A DNA stretch of 64,000 nt, taken from Notospermus geniculatus (taxonomy: Eukaryota; Nemertea; Pilidiophora; Heteronemertea; Lineidae). Positions 54,401-58,666 of the stretch are shown here, piece by piece. Numbering within the stretch: position 1 is the first letter of the stretch; each line of letters opens with the position of its first letter. The stretch lies in contig NMRB01000999.1 of NCBI GenBank assembly GCA_002633025.1, positions 161,589 to 225,588 on the forward strand. The letters run 5' to 3'. A program made the translations under genes and the position numbers. The notes under the pieces were generated by a model, which saw only the letters and a program-made list of their open reading frames with translations, was not told the DNA's origin and ran no database searches.

Positions 54401-57400
54401 AGCCCTGGTGAGATACAAATGAATTTGTCCATCATTCATTGGCAAACACTGACAAGCCTCAGTTCATTTATTTGGATAGCAGGCTGGCAAATTTTAGGGA
54501 GAACAAAAAAAAAGAAAAAGTAGCCTAAATTTGACTCTACCACTGCAAAATTGTACTATGCACACAGTCACATTGAGCCTAGCAAATACTCAAGCTTGGG
54601 CTGTGGCAAAGCTTGCGACAAGGGCAGCATAAGGAGTAGCAGTTAAATAAAGAGCCTACAGACTACTGCTGTGGAGTTTTCAGCTTCAAGCAGCCATAGC
54701 AGGAATTTTACAACAGGCTTGAAATCTTGGGTACGTACTGTGTATCATCATTCTTCTGTTGTCTGACATTGTGTCTCCACAAGAGGTAACTTTTCCTCAA
54801 TCTAAAACAGAGAAAAATTCCTTTCAATCAAGAATAACTGGTGAAAGTGAAATTTTTCCCCAGATGCATAAATTCAGTCCTGTACAATAGATGTAGTTGG
54901 ACGAAGGACCATTAGCAAAATGGCTACCGTAGATGCAAAATGTGTCTGAATGCTCATCCAAAATTAATACACGTGTCAGGAAAATGTCATGAACCGTCAC
55001 TAAGACGTAATCTTTTGAACTGTCGTTAATCTTCTGATTAATCATTAGACTTTCTATCATAAGTGTTTCAAAGTTAGACAAAGTATGTACTTACCTGAAT
55101 TTGGCAAAGAATGGTATTTTACAGATGATATCATAGAGTCGTTTTTCCCACATCCAAAGTAAGACTGATGTACGTGTTGATTCATCACCACTGCCTGTAC
55201 CTTGGACACACTGGAAATGATAGAAAACGACTTCGAATCAACAAGCCAAGTTGAGGAAGGGATTTGCAGAGTAGATTCAAGTAGATTAGAGTGTTTTAGA
55301 AAGTATCGAATCGAGAGCTGAGTATTTACACATGTACGTATAGCAGGAGGAAACCAGAATACTTGGAGACAACCTACCAGGGGCGGATCCAGGATTGGGG
55401 AAAAGAGGGGGCGCACTGTGCTAGGAACATTGAAATTTGCGCTGAATTTCAATGATTTGCTCCAAATTACAGAATTTCACGGTCGATTTTACAGATCTGT
55501 TGGCCAAAAGGGTGGCGTGCGCTCCCTTGGATCAGTGCCTGCCTACAACAGAACATACCCGTATGATTGAAGAGGCACTGACTGTCCAGTATACTGGATT
55601 CTTCCTCGCTTCATTCGGAGAGACAACTTGCAGATCGTACGGGTCATATCTTGCCATACGCTGGTGACGTTTTCTTGGCAAACAATAGACGAATTCACCA
55701 GCATCCTCTCTCTTGGGAGCAGTTTCCACCACTCCTTTGTGAAGATTATGAACTTCTTCTTCAAGTTTTTTCTTTTCTTCTTCTTCTTCCTCTGTCAGTT
55801 GTTCATCACTTTGTTTTATTGGCTAGAAAAGTGAAATGAAGATTTTGAAAATCTGGAGCAAATCATTTGCTTCAGTTTCAAACATTCTGAAAATGACGAA
55901 ATAGACGACAGAAATAAAGGAATTTACAGTGTCTAATCATAACATACCTGTGATTCCGATCCCATTCCATCGTCCGGATCTTCATTTTCCAGAATCAGAA
56001 GCGTCCTCATCTGCTCCCGGCAGGCAGGGCCGTGACGCGGTATCTCCATCTTCCAGTTAAGTTTTCGGCGCATTTCAGAAATGTGCCAAATTGCATCGTC
56101 ATTCTCTGGAGCTACAATTCAGATAGAATTTAGATAGTAAAAGATGAAATTCATAAAACAATTTACTAGAATTTAGATAGTAAAAGATGAAATTCATAAA
56201 ACAATTTACTGAAATTAAACTCAGCCGGGACTATCTAAATAACGGAGCATGACATTCTCGATTCAAAATACTCCTCTTCATATCAATAAAGTAAGTACTG
56301 GTAATAACATGACTGACTTAGAAACTGATTGATTCTCAGTTCGGTTATGATGGTGATTGCTTTCTGTTTTATTCAGAATCGTCTTCATTTCAAAGTTTCC
56401 TCAAGAGTGCATTAGTGGAGCTGAACATAACCTAAGGTGAAATGATATCGAACAGAAAGTAAAGACGAAGATATATCAGTTTCAGAAAAAATTCAGAAGT
56501 GAGCTAAGGAATATCTGATTTCATTCATCATCATTTGTGCAAAATTTGAAAATAAATTTACACTGGGCTACTGCTATATTGTGCTTTAAAGAATATGGCA
56601 GAGTGAAGCTTTCATTTGGCCATGAGTTGATTGCTAAGGAAACAAAGAAAATTTGATAATACAAAATGAGAAAATGGTATTTGATTGCGCCTTACCTACT
56701 AATGGGGGATATAAAGCTATTGGATTTCCTTGTTAAAAAGAACATCAGTTATTGTCAGTTTGTTGCTAAAATCCTTGTAGACTATGAAGGGTTATGAATT
56801 CAAAATAGATTGTATCTAACAGCATATACATTTGAATTTAGGTTAAAGAAGATAATCTACAAACACTCTGAGTAATGGATCCCTCGTTCTTACAGATAGC
56901 CATCATCCTTATCAATATTACACAATTTATCACAACATACATTGTATATGAGGCAACACAGTGTCTACATTTCTGTTTTAGACAGCCAACACACTCAGAA
57001 GCAGAAAACCTGAAGGGAATTCCACTATCATTTTTTCTGTTATCCAACATAGAGCACAAAGAACAACACACAAAATGATAGTACCGGTATACATGTAGGT
57101 AAAGTCGTCTTCGAATTTCGCAAATTTTTGACCCTAACCAGGGTCTTTCTCAGGCACTTTCTATTAGAGATCCCAGAAGTGAATGATTTTTTCTGTGATA
57201 TACTAACCTTCATCATCATAGATATTCTTCTTCAGATAGGTCAACACGAGAGACAAATCTTGGCCACGTCTTCCCGCTGCAGTAGCAGACTGCACACGTC
57301 TTGGCTTCGGTTGCTCCAAGGAAGGTCGGGGCTCCTGCGCCGTGCTTGGCGGAGGTGTGGAACTCTCAGTTCGCCTCTCCAAGGGTGCTGGTACTCTCCT

Positions 57401-58666
57401 CCTCTCAAATAACGTCTGCTTTTGTTCAATTTCATCGATGGGGGTTCCTGAAATTGACAAAGTGTTATGTCAAAGCGTATTGCTCAGAGACAATAACCAT
57501 GATGACAACTTTGGTACTGCATTTCCTAAATGAAATGGCCAGGGCCATTGTGCTCACCTCTGTGACAGACTATGAAGTGTGAGTAGCCTGGTGATACACT
57601 GAATGGTGAAAGATTAGTGCAGAAACATCGTAACATTTACTGCCGATGAGATATGGACAAAGTAAATTTTTCAAGATGGCCGCCTGGCAGCCATGTTGAA
57701 GTCCAATCGCACCGAAATTTGGCATATAAGTAGACGGTACCAAGACACATATTTAGGCACGGTTAAAGCATCCTAGCTCCCACTATTTATGAGGTGTGGG
57801 TCAAAGTCCATTTTTCAAGATGGCTCCCTGGCGGCCATATTTGACGTCGAATCTGACTGAAATTTACCATATATTTATACGGTACCTAGATACATATTTT
57901 GGCAACGTTAAAACATCCTACCTACTCCTATTTATAAAATGTGGGTCAAAGTCCATTTTTCAAGATGGCTTCCTGGCGGCCATATTTGAAGTCCGATCGG
58001 GTTTAAATTTGGTGCATTCGTGCAGGGTGCCTAGATATATCTTCACACCAAATCACAACACTCTATGTCAAATAGCAATGAAATGTGCCACCAAACAGTG
58101 AATTTTGAACTTTGACCTCTGTGACCTTGAAAAGTAGGTCAAATCAAAAACCCGGGATTTATGTGATGANGTTCACTGCATCATCTGTCAACCAGCACTG
58201 TGACAATAACTTTGGCTTGCATGCATCCATGCATGCTTGAATGCTTGGGTTCGTCAGTGTCTTGACACTTCTGATCAAATTGTCAGACTGGATCTGCAGA
58301 TAAGGCGCACCACCCTATAAGGCGCACCCCCAATTTTAGACCCTTCTTCAAGAAAAAAGGCTGCGCCTTATAGTCCGAAAAATACGGTACTTGGCCTTTG
58401 AAATGGAGTGAAATTAAAACACCACAAACCTGAAATTCTTGATTTTTGCCTGGTATAATGTTCCTGTAAACCTGAGCAGTCTCTGGTTTATCATAAAGTC
58501 GGGCCAGCATGTGTTTCCCTTGAACTTTAGGTGGGAGTTGTGAAATGGTTTTGTTGTCACTACTGTCCTGCATAAGGACCCTTACAGGATGTCTAACAGA
58601 TGGATGAGGGATTCCTGTGGTCCCAAGGCCTGCTTGGTCAAAGTGTGGAGTTGACCCATTGGACAT
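10214..58666 (-). CDS. DNAH14: Axonemal dynein heavy chain, DNAH14-like, 74 coding exons
   Basis: This is an ATP-driven microtubule motor heavy chain of cilia and flagella. I assembled 74 minus-strand exons totalling about 14.49 kb (about 4,830 residues); exon coordinates are in the block entries. All joins keep frame and use GT-AG except the first, which is one base short. The chain has the complete family order: N-terminal tail, linker, six AAA modules, coiled-coil stalk with microtubule-binding domain between AAA4 and AAA5, and the axonemal C-terminal domain. P-loops are GPAGTGKTE (AAA1), GPTGGGKTT (AAA2), GDSGVGKSA (AAA3) and GMDGTGKAT (AAA4). The AAA1 Walker B region is CCFDEFNRI. The motif [15 protein letters not shown] at the end of AAA2, plus acidic N-terminal inserts, made me favour DNAH14 over DNAH1/3/6/7/12, from memory of the families. 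The dynein call is certain; the paralogue is about 60 percent sure. The proposed start, ATG at 58666, is in the first recognised exon, and the true N terminus may lie further upstream. Confidence 0.93.
10563..10764. mobile_element. Degenerate MITE of the GTGACCCTCCACAGC family
   Basis: The order matches the better copies at 13617-13816 and 19072-19274: CAAAACCAGTCGCATGTCGC near the left end and CAACTGGTTTTGCAAGAACA near the right. It fills the intron just 3' of dynein exon 11030-10884. Confidence 0.65.
11507..12053. mobile_element. AT-rich MITE with 33-bp near-perfect terminal inverted repeats
   Basis: The left end begins AGGCCACGCTTTTTTTATTC and the right end is its exact inverse, ending AAAAGCGTGGCC. 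Inside are several GAGCGGCGGGC / AAAATAAAATTTTATTTT modules. It starts 42 bp from the acceptor of dynein exon 11465-11311. Confidence 0.85.
12092..12240 (+). mobile_element. Interspersed repeat with a GACCCC/GGGGTC hairpin, copy 1
   Basis: It starts GGGATCTCGACTAGAAAGTG, has the stem-loop GACCCC-GGTT-GGGGTC preceded by CTGAGGA and followed by GAAA, and ends near GTGCTCTATGTTGGATA. Copies: 32394-32516 (plus) and about 57047-57175 (minus). Confidence 0.75.
13617..13816. mobile_element. 200-bp MITE of the GTGACCCTCCACAGC family
   Basis: The terminal inverted repeats are TGTGACCCTCCACAGCAAAA and its complement, extending about 30 bp. Flanks are ATA/ATA, compatible with a short target duplication. 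Confidence 0.85.
15139..15258. mobile_element. Palindromic MITE (AGCAAATGCTTTTACTT family), copy 2, abutting a donor site
   Basis: The arms match copy 1. Its right end lies only about six bases inside the intron that starts at 15264, immediately after the GTAAGT donor of dynein exon 15458-15265. Confidence 0.8.
15642..18805 (-). CDS. DNAH14: DNAH14-like block 11: AAA6, residues about 3952-4372
   Basis: Exons 18805-18563, 18415-18140, 17525-17315, 16888-16786, 16344-16117 and 15839-15642. Hallmarks are [33 protein letters not shown] (across an intron), [53 protein letters not shown] and [14 protein letters not shown]. Exon 18415-18140 opens with about 25 Ser/Lys/Thr-rich residues. Confidence 0.95.
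15885..16005 (+). mobile_element. tRNA-derived SINE
   Basis: The tRNA-like head has CCCAGTGGAAAC (A-box region) and GGTTCAACCTCC (B box), followed by GTGATAGAGTGGGCAACTCT, which also follows the head in other copies. Confidence 0.55.
16516..16694. mobile_element. MITE, TAATAGGAGC terminal repeats
   Basis: The left end is GTAATAGGAGCTGTCAGT and the right end GCTGACTGCTCCTATTGTA, inverted. About 180 bp, in a dynein intron. Confidence 0.65.
17730..17944. mobile_element. MITE with 36-bp perfect terminal inverted repeats
   Basis: The ends are ATATGTGTGGCGGTCTAGGA and the exact inverse, through AAACCCGGCGGATGTC. The arms show no mismatch, which suggests recent movement. A truncated copy is at 30803-30990 and a related, more diverged family member at 45826-46030. 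Confidence 0.9.
18927..19018. mobile_element. Decayed palindromic MITE (AGCAAATGCTTTTACTT family), copy 3
   Basis: AAATGCTTTTACTCC on the left and GGAGTAAAAGCATTTGCTAC on the right are inverted. Confidence 0.7.
19072..19274. mobile_element. MITE of the GTGACCCTCCACAGC family, well preserved
   Basis: Terminal inverted repeats TGTGACCCTCCACAGCAAAA / TTTTGCTGTGGAGGGTCACA extend about 30 bp. It lies 52 bp from the donor of dynein exon 19830-19326. Confidence 0.88.
19326..23182 (-). CDS. DNAH14: DNAH14-like block 10: AAA5, residues about 3467-3952
   Basis: Exons 23182-22967, 22806-22688, 22397-22286, 21883-21632, 21208-21094, 20055-19919 and 19830-19326. They include [63 protein letters not shown] and [20 protein letters not shown]. 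The last exon, at 505 bp, is the longest in the gene. It contains a basic Ser/Arg-rich insert (residues about 3826-3864) before [20 protein letters not shown], where other chains are short. Confidence 0.94.
20144..21013. mobile_element. Inverted-repeat element carrying 41-bp-phased CCGTCACGG palindromes
   Basis: The left terminus GGCTATTCGTACCGTCACGG and the right terminus are inverted over more than 50 bp, including GCAAATAACGCCAAACCAGA. On the right side the core CCGTCACGG or CCGTGACGG starts at 20789, 20830, 20871, 20912, 20953 and 20994, exactly 41 bp apart. On the left it starts at 20154 and, with one change, at 20195, again 41 bp. The middle contains a SINE and AGGCCTA palindromes. It occupies nearly the whole intron between dynein exons 21208-21094 and 20055-19919. 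Confidence 0.9.
20390..20462 (+). mobile_element. tRNA-derived SINE head inside the 20.1-21.0 kb element
   Basis: It contains a perfect A box, TGGCCGAGTGG, and a B box, GGTTCGAGCCC, 44 bp apart. The T stem is GCGGG/CCCGT, but there is no acceptor-stem pairing between GCCTCGG and the 3' side. A T/C-rich tail follows. It is best read as a tRNA-like SINE or pseudo-tRNA, not a working tRNA. Confidence 0.7.
21459..21590. mobile_element. MITE with GGCGGATCCAG ends, copy 1
   Basis: The ends are AGGCGCGGATCCAG and CTGGATCCGCCTCT, with a shared core TTTTGGCCAACAAATCTGTA. Copies: 27166-28400 (split by an insertion) and 55378-55538. Confidence 0.8.
23345..23505 (+). repeat. Tandem array of AGGACATTTTGTCCC units
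   Basis: About ten diverged 14-17 bp units. The unit is itself a palindrome (GGACA...TGTCC), so the array can fold on either strand. Reading frames through it give repetitive Pro/Gly/Lys-rich peptides that are not genes. Confidence 0.85.
23627..25862 (-). CDS. DNAH14: DNAH14-like block 9: stalk coiled coil and microtubule-binding domain, residues about 3181-3467
   Basis: Exons 25862-25628 (coiled coil CC1, beginning [18 protein letters not shown]), 25309-25215, 24861-24702 and 24405-24274 (microtubule-binding tip, with [20 protein letters not shown] and [20 protein letters not shown]) and 23863-23627 (returning coiled coil CC2). Lengths fit a normal stalk without the long insert seen in some axonemal dyneins. 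Confidence 0.95.
23965..24240 (+). repeat. Minisatellite, about 31-bp units
   Basis: Units of the type CAATACTCATCAAGTACCAC plus ATGTAAGCAGA are repeated about eight times with variation. The array ends about 35 bp from dynein exon 24405-24274. Confidence 0.85.
24440..24640. mobile_element. TTAA-type MITE family, truncated copy
   Basis: Shares TATCTTCTG, CTTGGAAATGAATTGGAAAG and GAAGATGCCGTCTGCTGGAC with the full copy at 34472-34683, in the same order. A third, shorter copy is at 25424-25582. Confidence 0.75.
24895..25125. mobile_element. MITE ending in TCCGAAAAATACGGTA, copy 1
   Basis: It carries ATGCTTGGGTTCATCAG, GATCAAACTGTCGGACTG, two AAGG-GCA blocks and the terminus CTTATAGTCCGAAAAATACG. 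The second copy is at 58190-58395. This terminus belongs to a repeat found widely in animals (recalled, not checked). Confidence 0.75.
26392..29582 (-). CDS. DNAH14: DNAH14-like block 8: AAA4, residues about 2845-3180
   Basis: Exons 29582-29322, 29068-28871, 28655-28494, 27042-26839 and 26573-26392. The AAA4 P-loop is [15 protein letters not shown]; most axonemal chains have GVGGSGRQSLTRLA or GVGGSGKQSL there. It is followed by [20 protein letters not shown], a hallmark of AAA4, and [20 protein letters not shown]. The last exon, with [17 protein letters not shown], leads into the stalk. Confidence 0.95.
27166..28400. mobile_element. Nested insertion: 1.1-kb foldback element inside a GGCGGATCCAG MITE
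   Basis: The outer MITE halves are 27166-27243 and 28341-28400. Joined, they match the uninterrupted MITE at 55378-55538. The inserted element (about 27246-28340) has inverted repeats of at least 125 bp starting GGGGCTGGAGGAAGAACGCT; both ends share CATGTCCAAAGTGTGCATAT and TTGGTCCGATTTG. It has no long ORF. It lies between dynein exons 28655-28494 and 27042-26839. Confidence 0.88.
30492..34275 (-). CDS. DNAH14: DNAH14-like block 7: AAA3, residues about 2352-2845
   Basis: Exons 34275-34040, 33616-33344, 32918-32739, 32262-31952, 31851-31763, 31360-31141 and 30662-30492. They include [38 protein letters not shown] (Walker A split by an intron), Walker [40 protein letters not shown] and FNIRDLSKV. 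This regulatory site looks competent to bind nucleotide. The acceptor at 32263 is a purine-ended AAG. Confidence 0.95.
30803..30990. mobile_element. Copy of the 17.7-kb MITE, right end decayed
   Basis: The left arm GCGGTCTAGGAAAACCCGGC is intact and the body matches (CACACATTTCAACAGCTGAA). The right arm keeps only CCGACACTGCCACACATG. Confidence 0.8.
32394..32516 (+). mobile_element. Interspersed repeat with GACCCC/GGGGTC-type hairpin, copy 2
   Basis: About 95 percent identical by eye to 12092-12212. The left strand of the stem is ACCCC here. Confidence 0.75.
33812..34030. mobile_element. MITE (33812-33943) next to a tRNA-derived SINE (about 33948-34030, minus)
   Basis: The MITE ends GGGCCGT...GTCGGACTTCAGC and GCTGAAGTCCGACC...ACGGCCC are inverted. 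The SINE, read on the minus strand, has AGAGTGGAACTATCG and TAGGTTCAGAGATC, matching the layout of the 54.0-kb copy. It begins about ten bases inside the intron after dynein exon 34275-34040. Confidence 0.65.
34472..34683. mobile_element. MITE bounded by TTAA
   Basis: It starts TTAACTCATCTGCCCCAG and ends GGAGGGGATGAGTTAA, with inverted CAGACGG/CCGTCTG and TATCTTCT/AGAAGATG blocks. TTAA at both ends is the target preference of piggyBac-type transposons. Confidence 0.8.
34829..34952 (-). CDS. DNAH14: DNAH14-like block 6: lysine-rich insert exon between AAA2 and AAA3
   Basis: A single 124-bp exon fits the flanking phases exactly (G plus AC at the start, AA plus G at the end). It encodes about 41 residues with [20 protein letters not shown], strongly basic and without a fold. 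Other axonemal heavy chains have no comparable basic segment that I recall at this position. It may be alternatively spliced, although skipping it would break the frame. Confidence 0.8.
35024..35257. mobile_element. TTTCGCG-rich MITE, copy 1
   Basis: The ends TACTGTAAAGCA / TGCTTTACAGTA are inverted. Both arms are dense in TTCGCG and CGCGAA. Copy 2 is at 42612-42845; relatives with similar ends are at 52960-53463 and 61644-61850. Confidence 0.85.
35685..40172 (-). CDS. DNAH14: DNAH14-like block 5: end of AAA1 and AAA2, residues about 1915-2310
   Basis: Exons 40172-39995, 39373-39131, 37547-37350, 36905-36594 and 35940-35685. AAA2 has Walker [10 protein letters not shown], then [39 protein letters not shown] and the segment ending [19 protein letters not shown] across an exon junction. 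Exon 36905-36594 begins with about 30 residues of Ala/Glu/Gln/Asp-rich sequence inserted before [16 protein letters not shown]2 in dyneins binds ATP structurally and is not thought to hydrolyse it. Confidence 0.95.
36055..36515. mobile_element. MITE with internal 48-bp tandem repeats
   Basis: The ends GCTCCCTCGCTCTTACGA and GTAATAGCGAGGGAGGA are inverted. Inside, 36215-36330 holds about three units of ATCCAAGCTTGGGTTTGATT plus GTGTACAATACAAACC. It ends about 80 bp from dynein exon 36905-36594. Confidence 0.75.
37798..39130. other. Rest of a dynein intron and its flank, no gene seen
   Basis: AT-rich sequence between exons 39373-39131 and 37547-37350. I found no convincing exon, inverted repeat or tandem array here; the short reading frames have no recognisable features. 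Confidence 0.5.
40310..40677. mobile_element. Assembly gap (40352-40382) and adjacent MITE (40427-40677)
   Basis: 31 Ns follow a run of C and precede GGGAGTGAATTGCAAAAGGG; CCCTTTCCCAATTCACCCCC on the left is the inverse, so the gap probably sits in the loop of a palindrome. The MITE ends CTAAAGTCCGGCAACATCTA and TAGATGTTGCCAGACTTTAG are inverted. Its right end is 12 bp from the donor of dynein exon 40956-40690. Confidence 0.75.
40690..42157 (-). CDS. DNAH14: DNAH14-like block 4: AAA1, the main ATPase site, residues about 1659-1914
   Basis: Exons 42157-41926, 41753-41554, 41307-41239 and 40956-40690. In order: [20 protein letters not shown], Walker [18 protein letters not shown], Walker [10 protein letters not shown], then [20 protein letters not shown] with the sensor regions, and [13 protein letters not shown]. 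All residues expected for nucleotide binding and hydrolysis are present. The usual axonemal MNPGYAGR is MNPTYAGR here. Confidence 0.96.
42612..42845. mobile_element. TTTCGCG-rich MITE, copy 2, abutting a donor site
   Basis: Same family and orientation class as 35024-35257. On the minus strand the dynein donor GTAAGT is followed directly by the element end TACTGTAAAGC. Confidence 0.85.
42852..47822 (-). CDS. DNAH14: DNAH14-like block 3: linker domain, residues about 1128-1658
   Basis: Exons 47822-47593, 47330-47140, 46542-46181, 45766-45490, 45249-45131, 44921-44847, 44578-44491 and 43102-42852. It carries hallmark linker sequences: [20 protein letters not shown], the exon with [37 protein letters not shown], and then [14 protein letters not shown]. 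The linker is the lever that swings against the AAA ring during the power stroke. All joins are in frame. Confidence 0.95.
43472..44425 (+). mobile_element. Long interspersed repeat, complete copy 2
   Basis: It begins AATGGCCAGGGCCATTGTGC, then has three tandem units of about 130-150 bp, each with TTTTTCAAGATGG...CCTGGC(A/G)GCCAT. Then come TTTGACCTCTGTGACCTTGA, a GACGACGGAC microsatellite and the hairpin GCTCACCTC-ACA-GAGGTGAGC followed by TAAAAA. It lies in the intron between dynein exons 44578-44491 and 43102-42852. Confidence 0.85.
44656..44804. mobile_element. MITE with about 60-bp terminal inverted repeats
   Basis: The ends GGGCCAAATTCACCAAGGGT and ACCCTTGGTGAATACGGCCC continue through GATCATCGCGCGATTAAG and ACACGCGTCTAA. 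A related half-site occurs at 62-90. Confidence 0.9.
45826..46030. mobile_element. MITE related to the 17.7-kb family
   Basis: Inverted ends TGTGACCCGCTCCAGCAAAG and CTTTTGCTGGAGCGGCTCACA, with the body motif AACAGCTGAAATGTAC shared with 17730-17944. Confidence 0.75.
46078..46172 (-). mobile_element. tRNA-derived SINE
   Basis: On the minus strand: A box TGGCATAGTGG, B box GGGTTCAAACCCC, and a CTTCATGTGATAG tail shared with the copy at 54.0 kb. It sits just upstream of dynein exon 45766-45490, past the donor of 46542-46181. Confidence 0.75.
48275..52900 (-). CDS. DNAH14: DNAH14-like block 2: tail continued, residues about 490-1127
   Basis: Exons 52900-52686, 52549-52476, 52318-52141, 51994-51793, 51642-51552, 51329-51205, 51043-50817, 50653-50531, 49638-49465, 48957-48739 and 48558-48275. 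The second to fifth exons encode charged, Ser/Glu-rich sequence that is probably disordered, for example the [15 protein letters not shown] run at 51642-51552. Ordered tail follows with [18 protein letters not shown], the motif many axonemal heavy chains carry before the linker. Exon 48558-48275 carries [18 protein letters not shown] and LLHHDTLAV. Confidence 0.88.
49316..49406. repeat. Tandem 20-mer, five units
   Basis: Units AGAATCCACAATCTAGGAAA with single-base changes, in the intron between dynein exons 49638-49465 and 48957-48739. Confidence 0.9.
50036..50515. mobile_element. MITE (50036-50405) plus a partial duplicate of its right end
   Basis: Inverted ends AATGGGGAACCCGCA / TGCGGGTTCCTCATT continue through TATAAGACCC / GGGTCTTACA. 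The block AGCGCC-CGTCGTGG...AGTTCTGC...CCTCATT is repeated at 50470-50512, seen as two diverged direct copies. Confidence 0.7.
50705..50800 (-). mobile_element. tRNA-derived SINE
   Basis: Minus strand: GGGCAGTGGTTGG (A-box region) and ATGGGTTTGATTCTCA (B box). It ends about 17 bp short of exon 51043-50817. Confidence 0.6.
52000..52075. repeat. AACAAT-rich simple repeat at an acceptor site
   Basis: The plus-strand ACAACAATAACAATGA repeat gives, on the minus strand, a GTTATT-rich tract that forms the pyrimidine-rich stretch before the acceptor of dynein exon 51994-51793. It is open in the dynein reading frame. Confidence 0.8.
52960..53463. mobile_element. TTTCGCG-type MITE with a nested palindrome at 53095-53217
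   Basis: The outer ends, ATACCGCAAATATTTTCGCG and its inverse ending TATACGGTAA, are about 500 bp apart. The inner element begins CATCGTGGTAGACTGGTTCC and ends GAAACCAGTCTAACATCGTG, inverted around GCTAGC. Confidence 0.75.
53652..58666 (-). CDS. DNAH14: DNAH14-like block 1: N-terminal tail, residues about 1-490
   Basis: Exons 58666-58430 (an acceptor at 58680 precedes the ATG), 57447-57208, 56111-55948, 55822-55559, 55210-55095, 54801-54739, 54404-54137 and 53769-53652. Exon 2 is proline- and arginine-rich, and exon 4 has a Glu/Lys run followed by a [14 protein letters not shown]-type segment typical of axonemal tails. Exons 5-6 give [12 protein letters not shown] and [15 protein letters not shown], the tryptophan-rich tail motif. 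Exon 7 contains [20 protein letters not shown]. The join of exon 1 to exon 2 is out of frame by one base if the normal donor GTTTGT at 58429 is used. A GC donor 20 bases earlier (exon end 58450) would restore it. Confidence 0.8.
54000..54090 (-). mobile_element. tRNA-derived SINE
   Basis: Minus strand: GTGGAAACATTGGTGCCTGT, then GAGGTTCGAAGTTCAATCCC, then CATGTAATAG, the same layout as 46078-46172. Confidence 0.65.
55378..55538. mobile_element. GGCGGATCCAG MITE, uninterrupted copy
   Basis: It supplies the empty-site version of the insertion at 27.2-28.4 kb: the core reads TTGGAGCAAATCATTGAAAT on the minus strand without interruption. It starts about 20 bp inside the intron after dynein exon 55822-55559. 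Confidence 0.85.
56118..56210. repeat. Tandem duplication of 43 bp beside an acceptor
   Basis: AGAATTTAGATAGTAAAAGA through ATAAAACAATTTACT is present twice with no visible difference, immediately upstream (minus strand) of dynein exon 56111-55948. Confidence 0.9.
57047..57175 (-). mobile_element. Interspersed repeat with GACCC/GGGTC hairpin, copy 3
   Basis: Minus strand: GGGATCTCTAATAGAAAGTG, CCTGAGAAAGACCCTGG, then GTGTGTTGTTC and CTCTATGTTGGATA. More diverged than copies 1 and 2. Confidence 0.7.
57529..58169 (+). mobile_element. Long interspersed repeat, truncated copy 3
   Basis: Nearly identical to 43475-44116 (a handful of differences over about 640 bp). It stops at the single N at 58170, inside the shared phrase ATTTATGTGATGA, without the microsatellite and hairpin end. 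Confidence 0.9.
58190..58395. mobile_element. MITE ending in TCCGAAAAATACGGTA, copy 2
   Basis: Shares ATGCTTGGGTTCGTCAG, TTGTCAGACTGGA, AAGGCGCACC and CCTTATAGTCCGAAAAATAC with 24895-25125. It lies in the first dynein intron next to the N at 58170. Confidence 0.75.
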
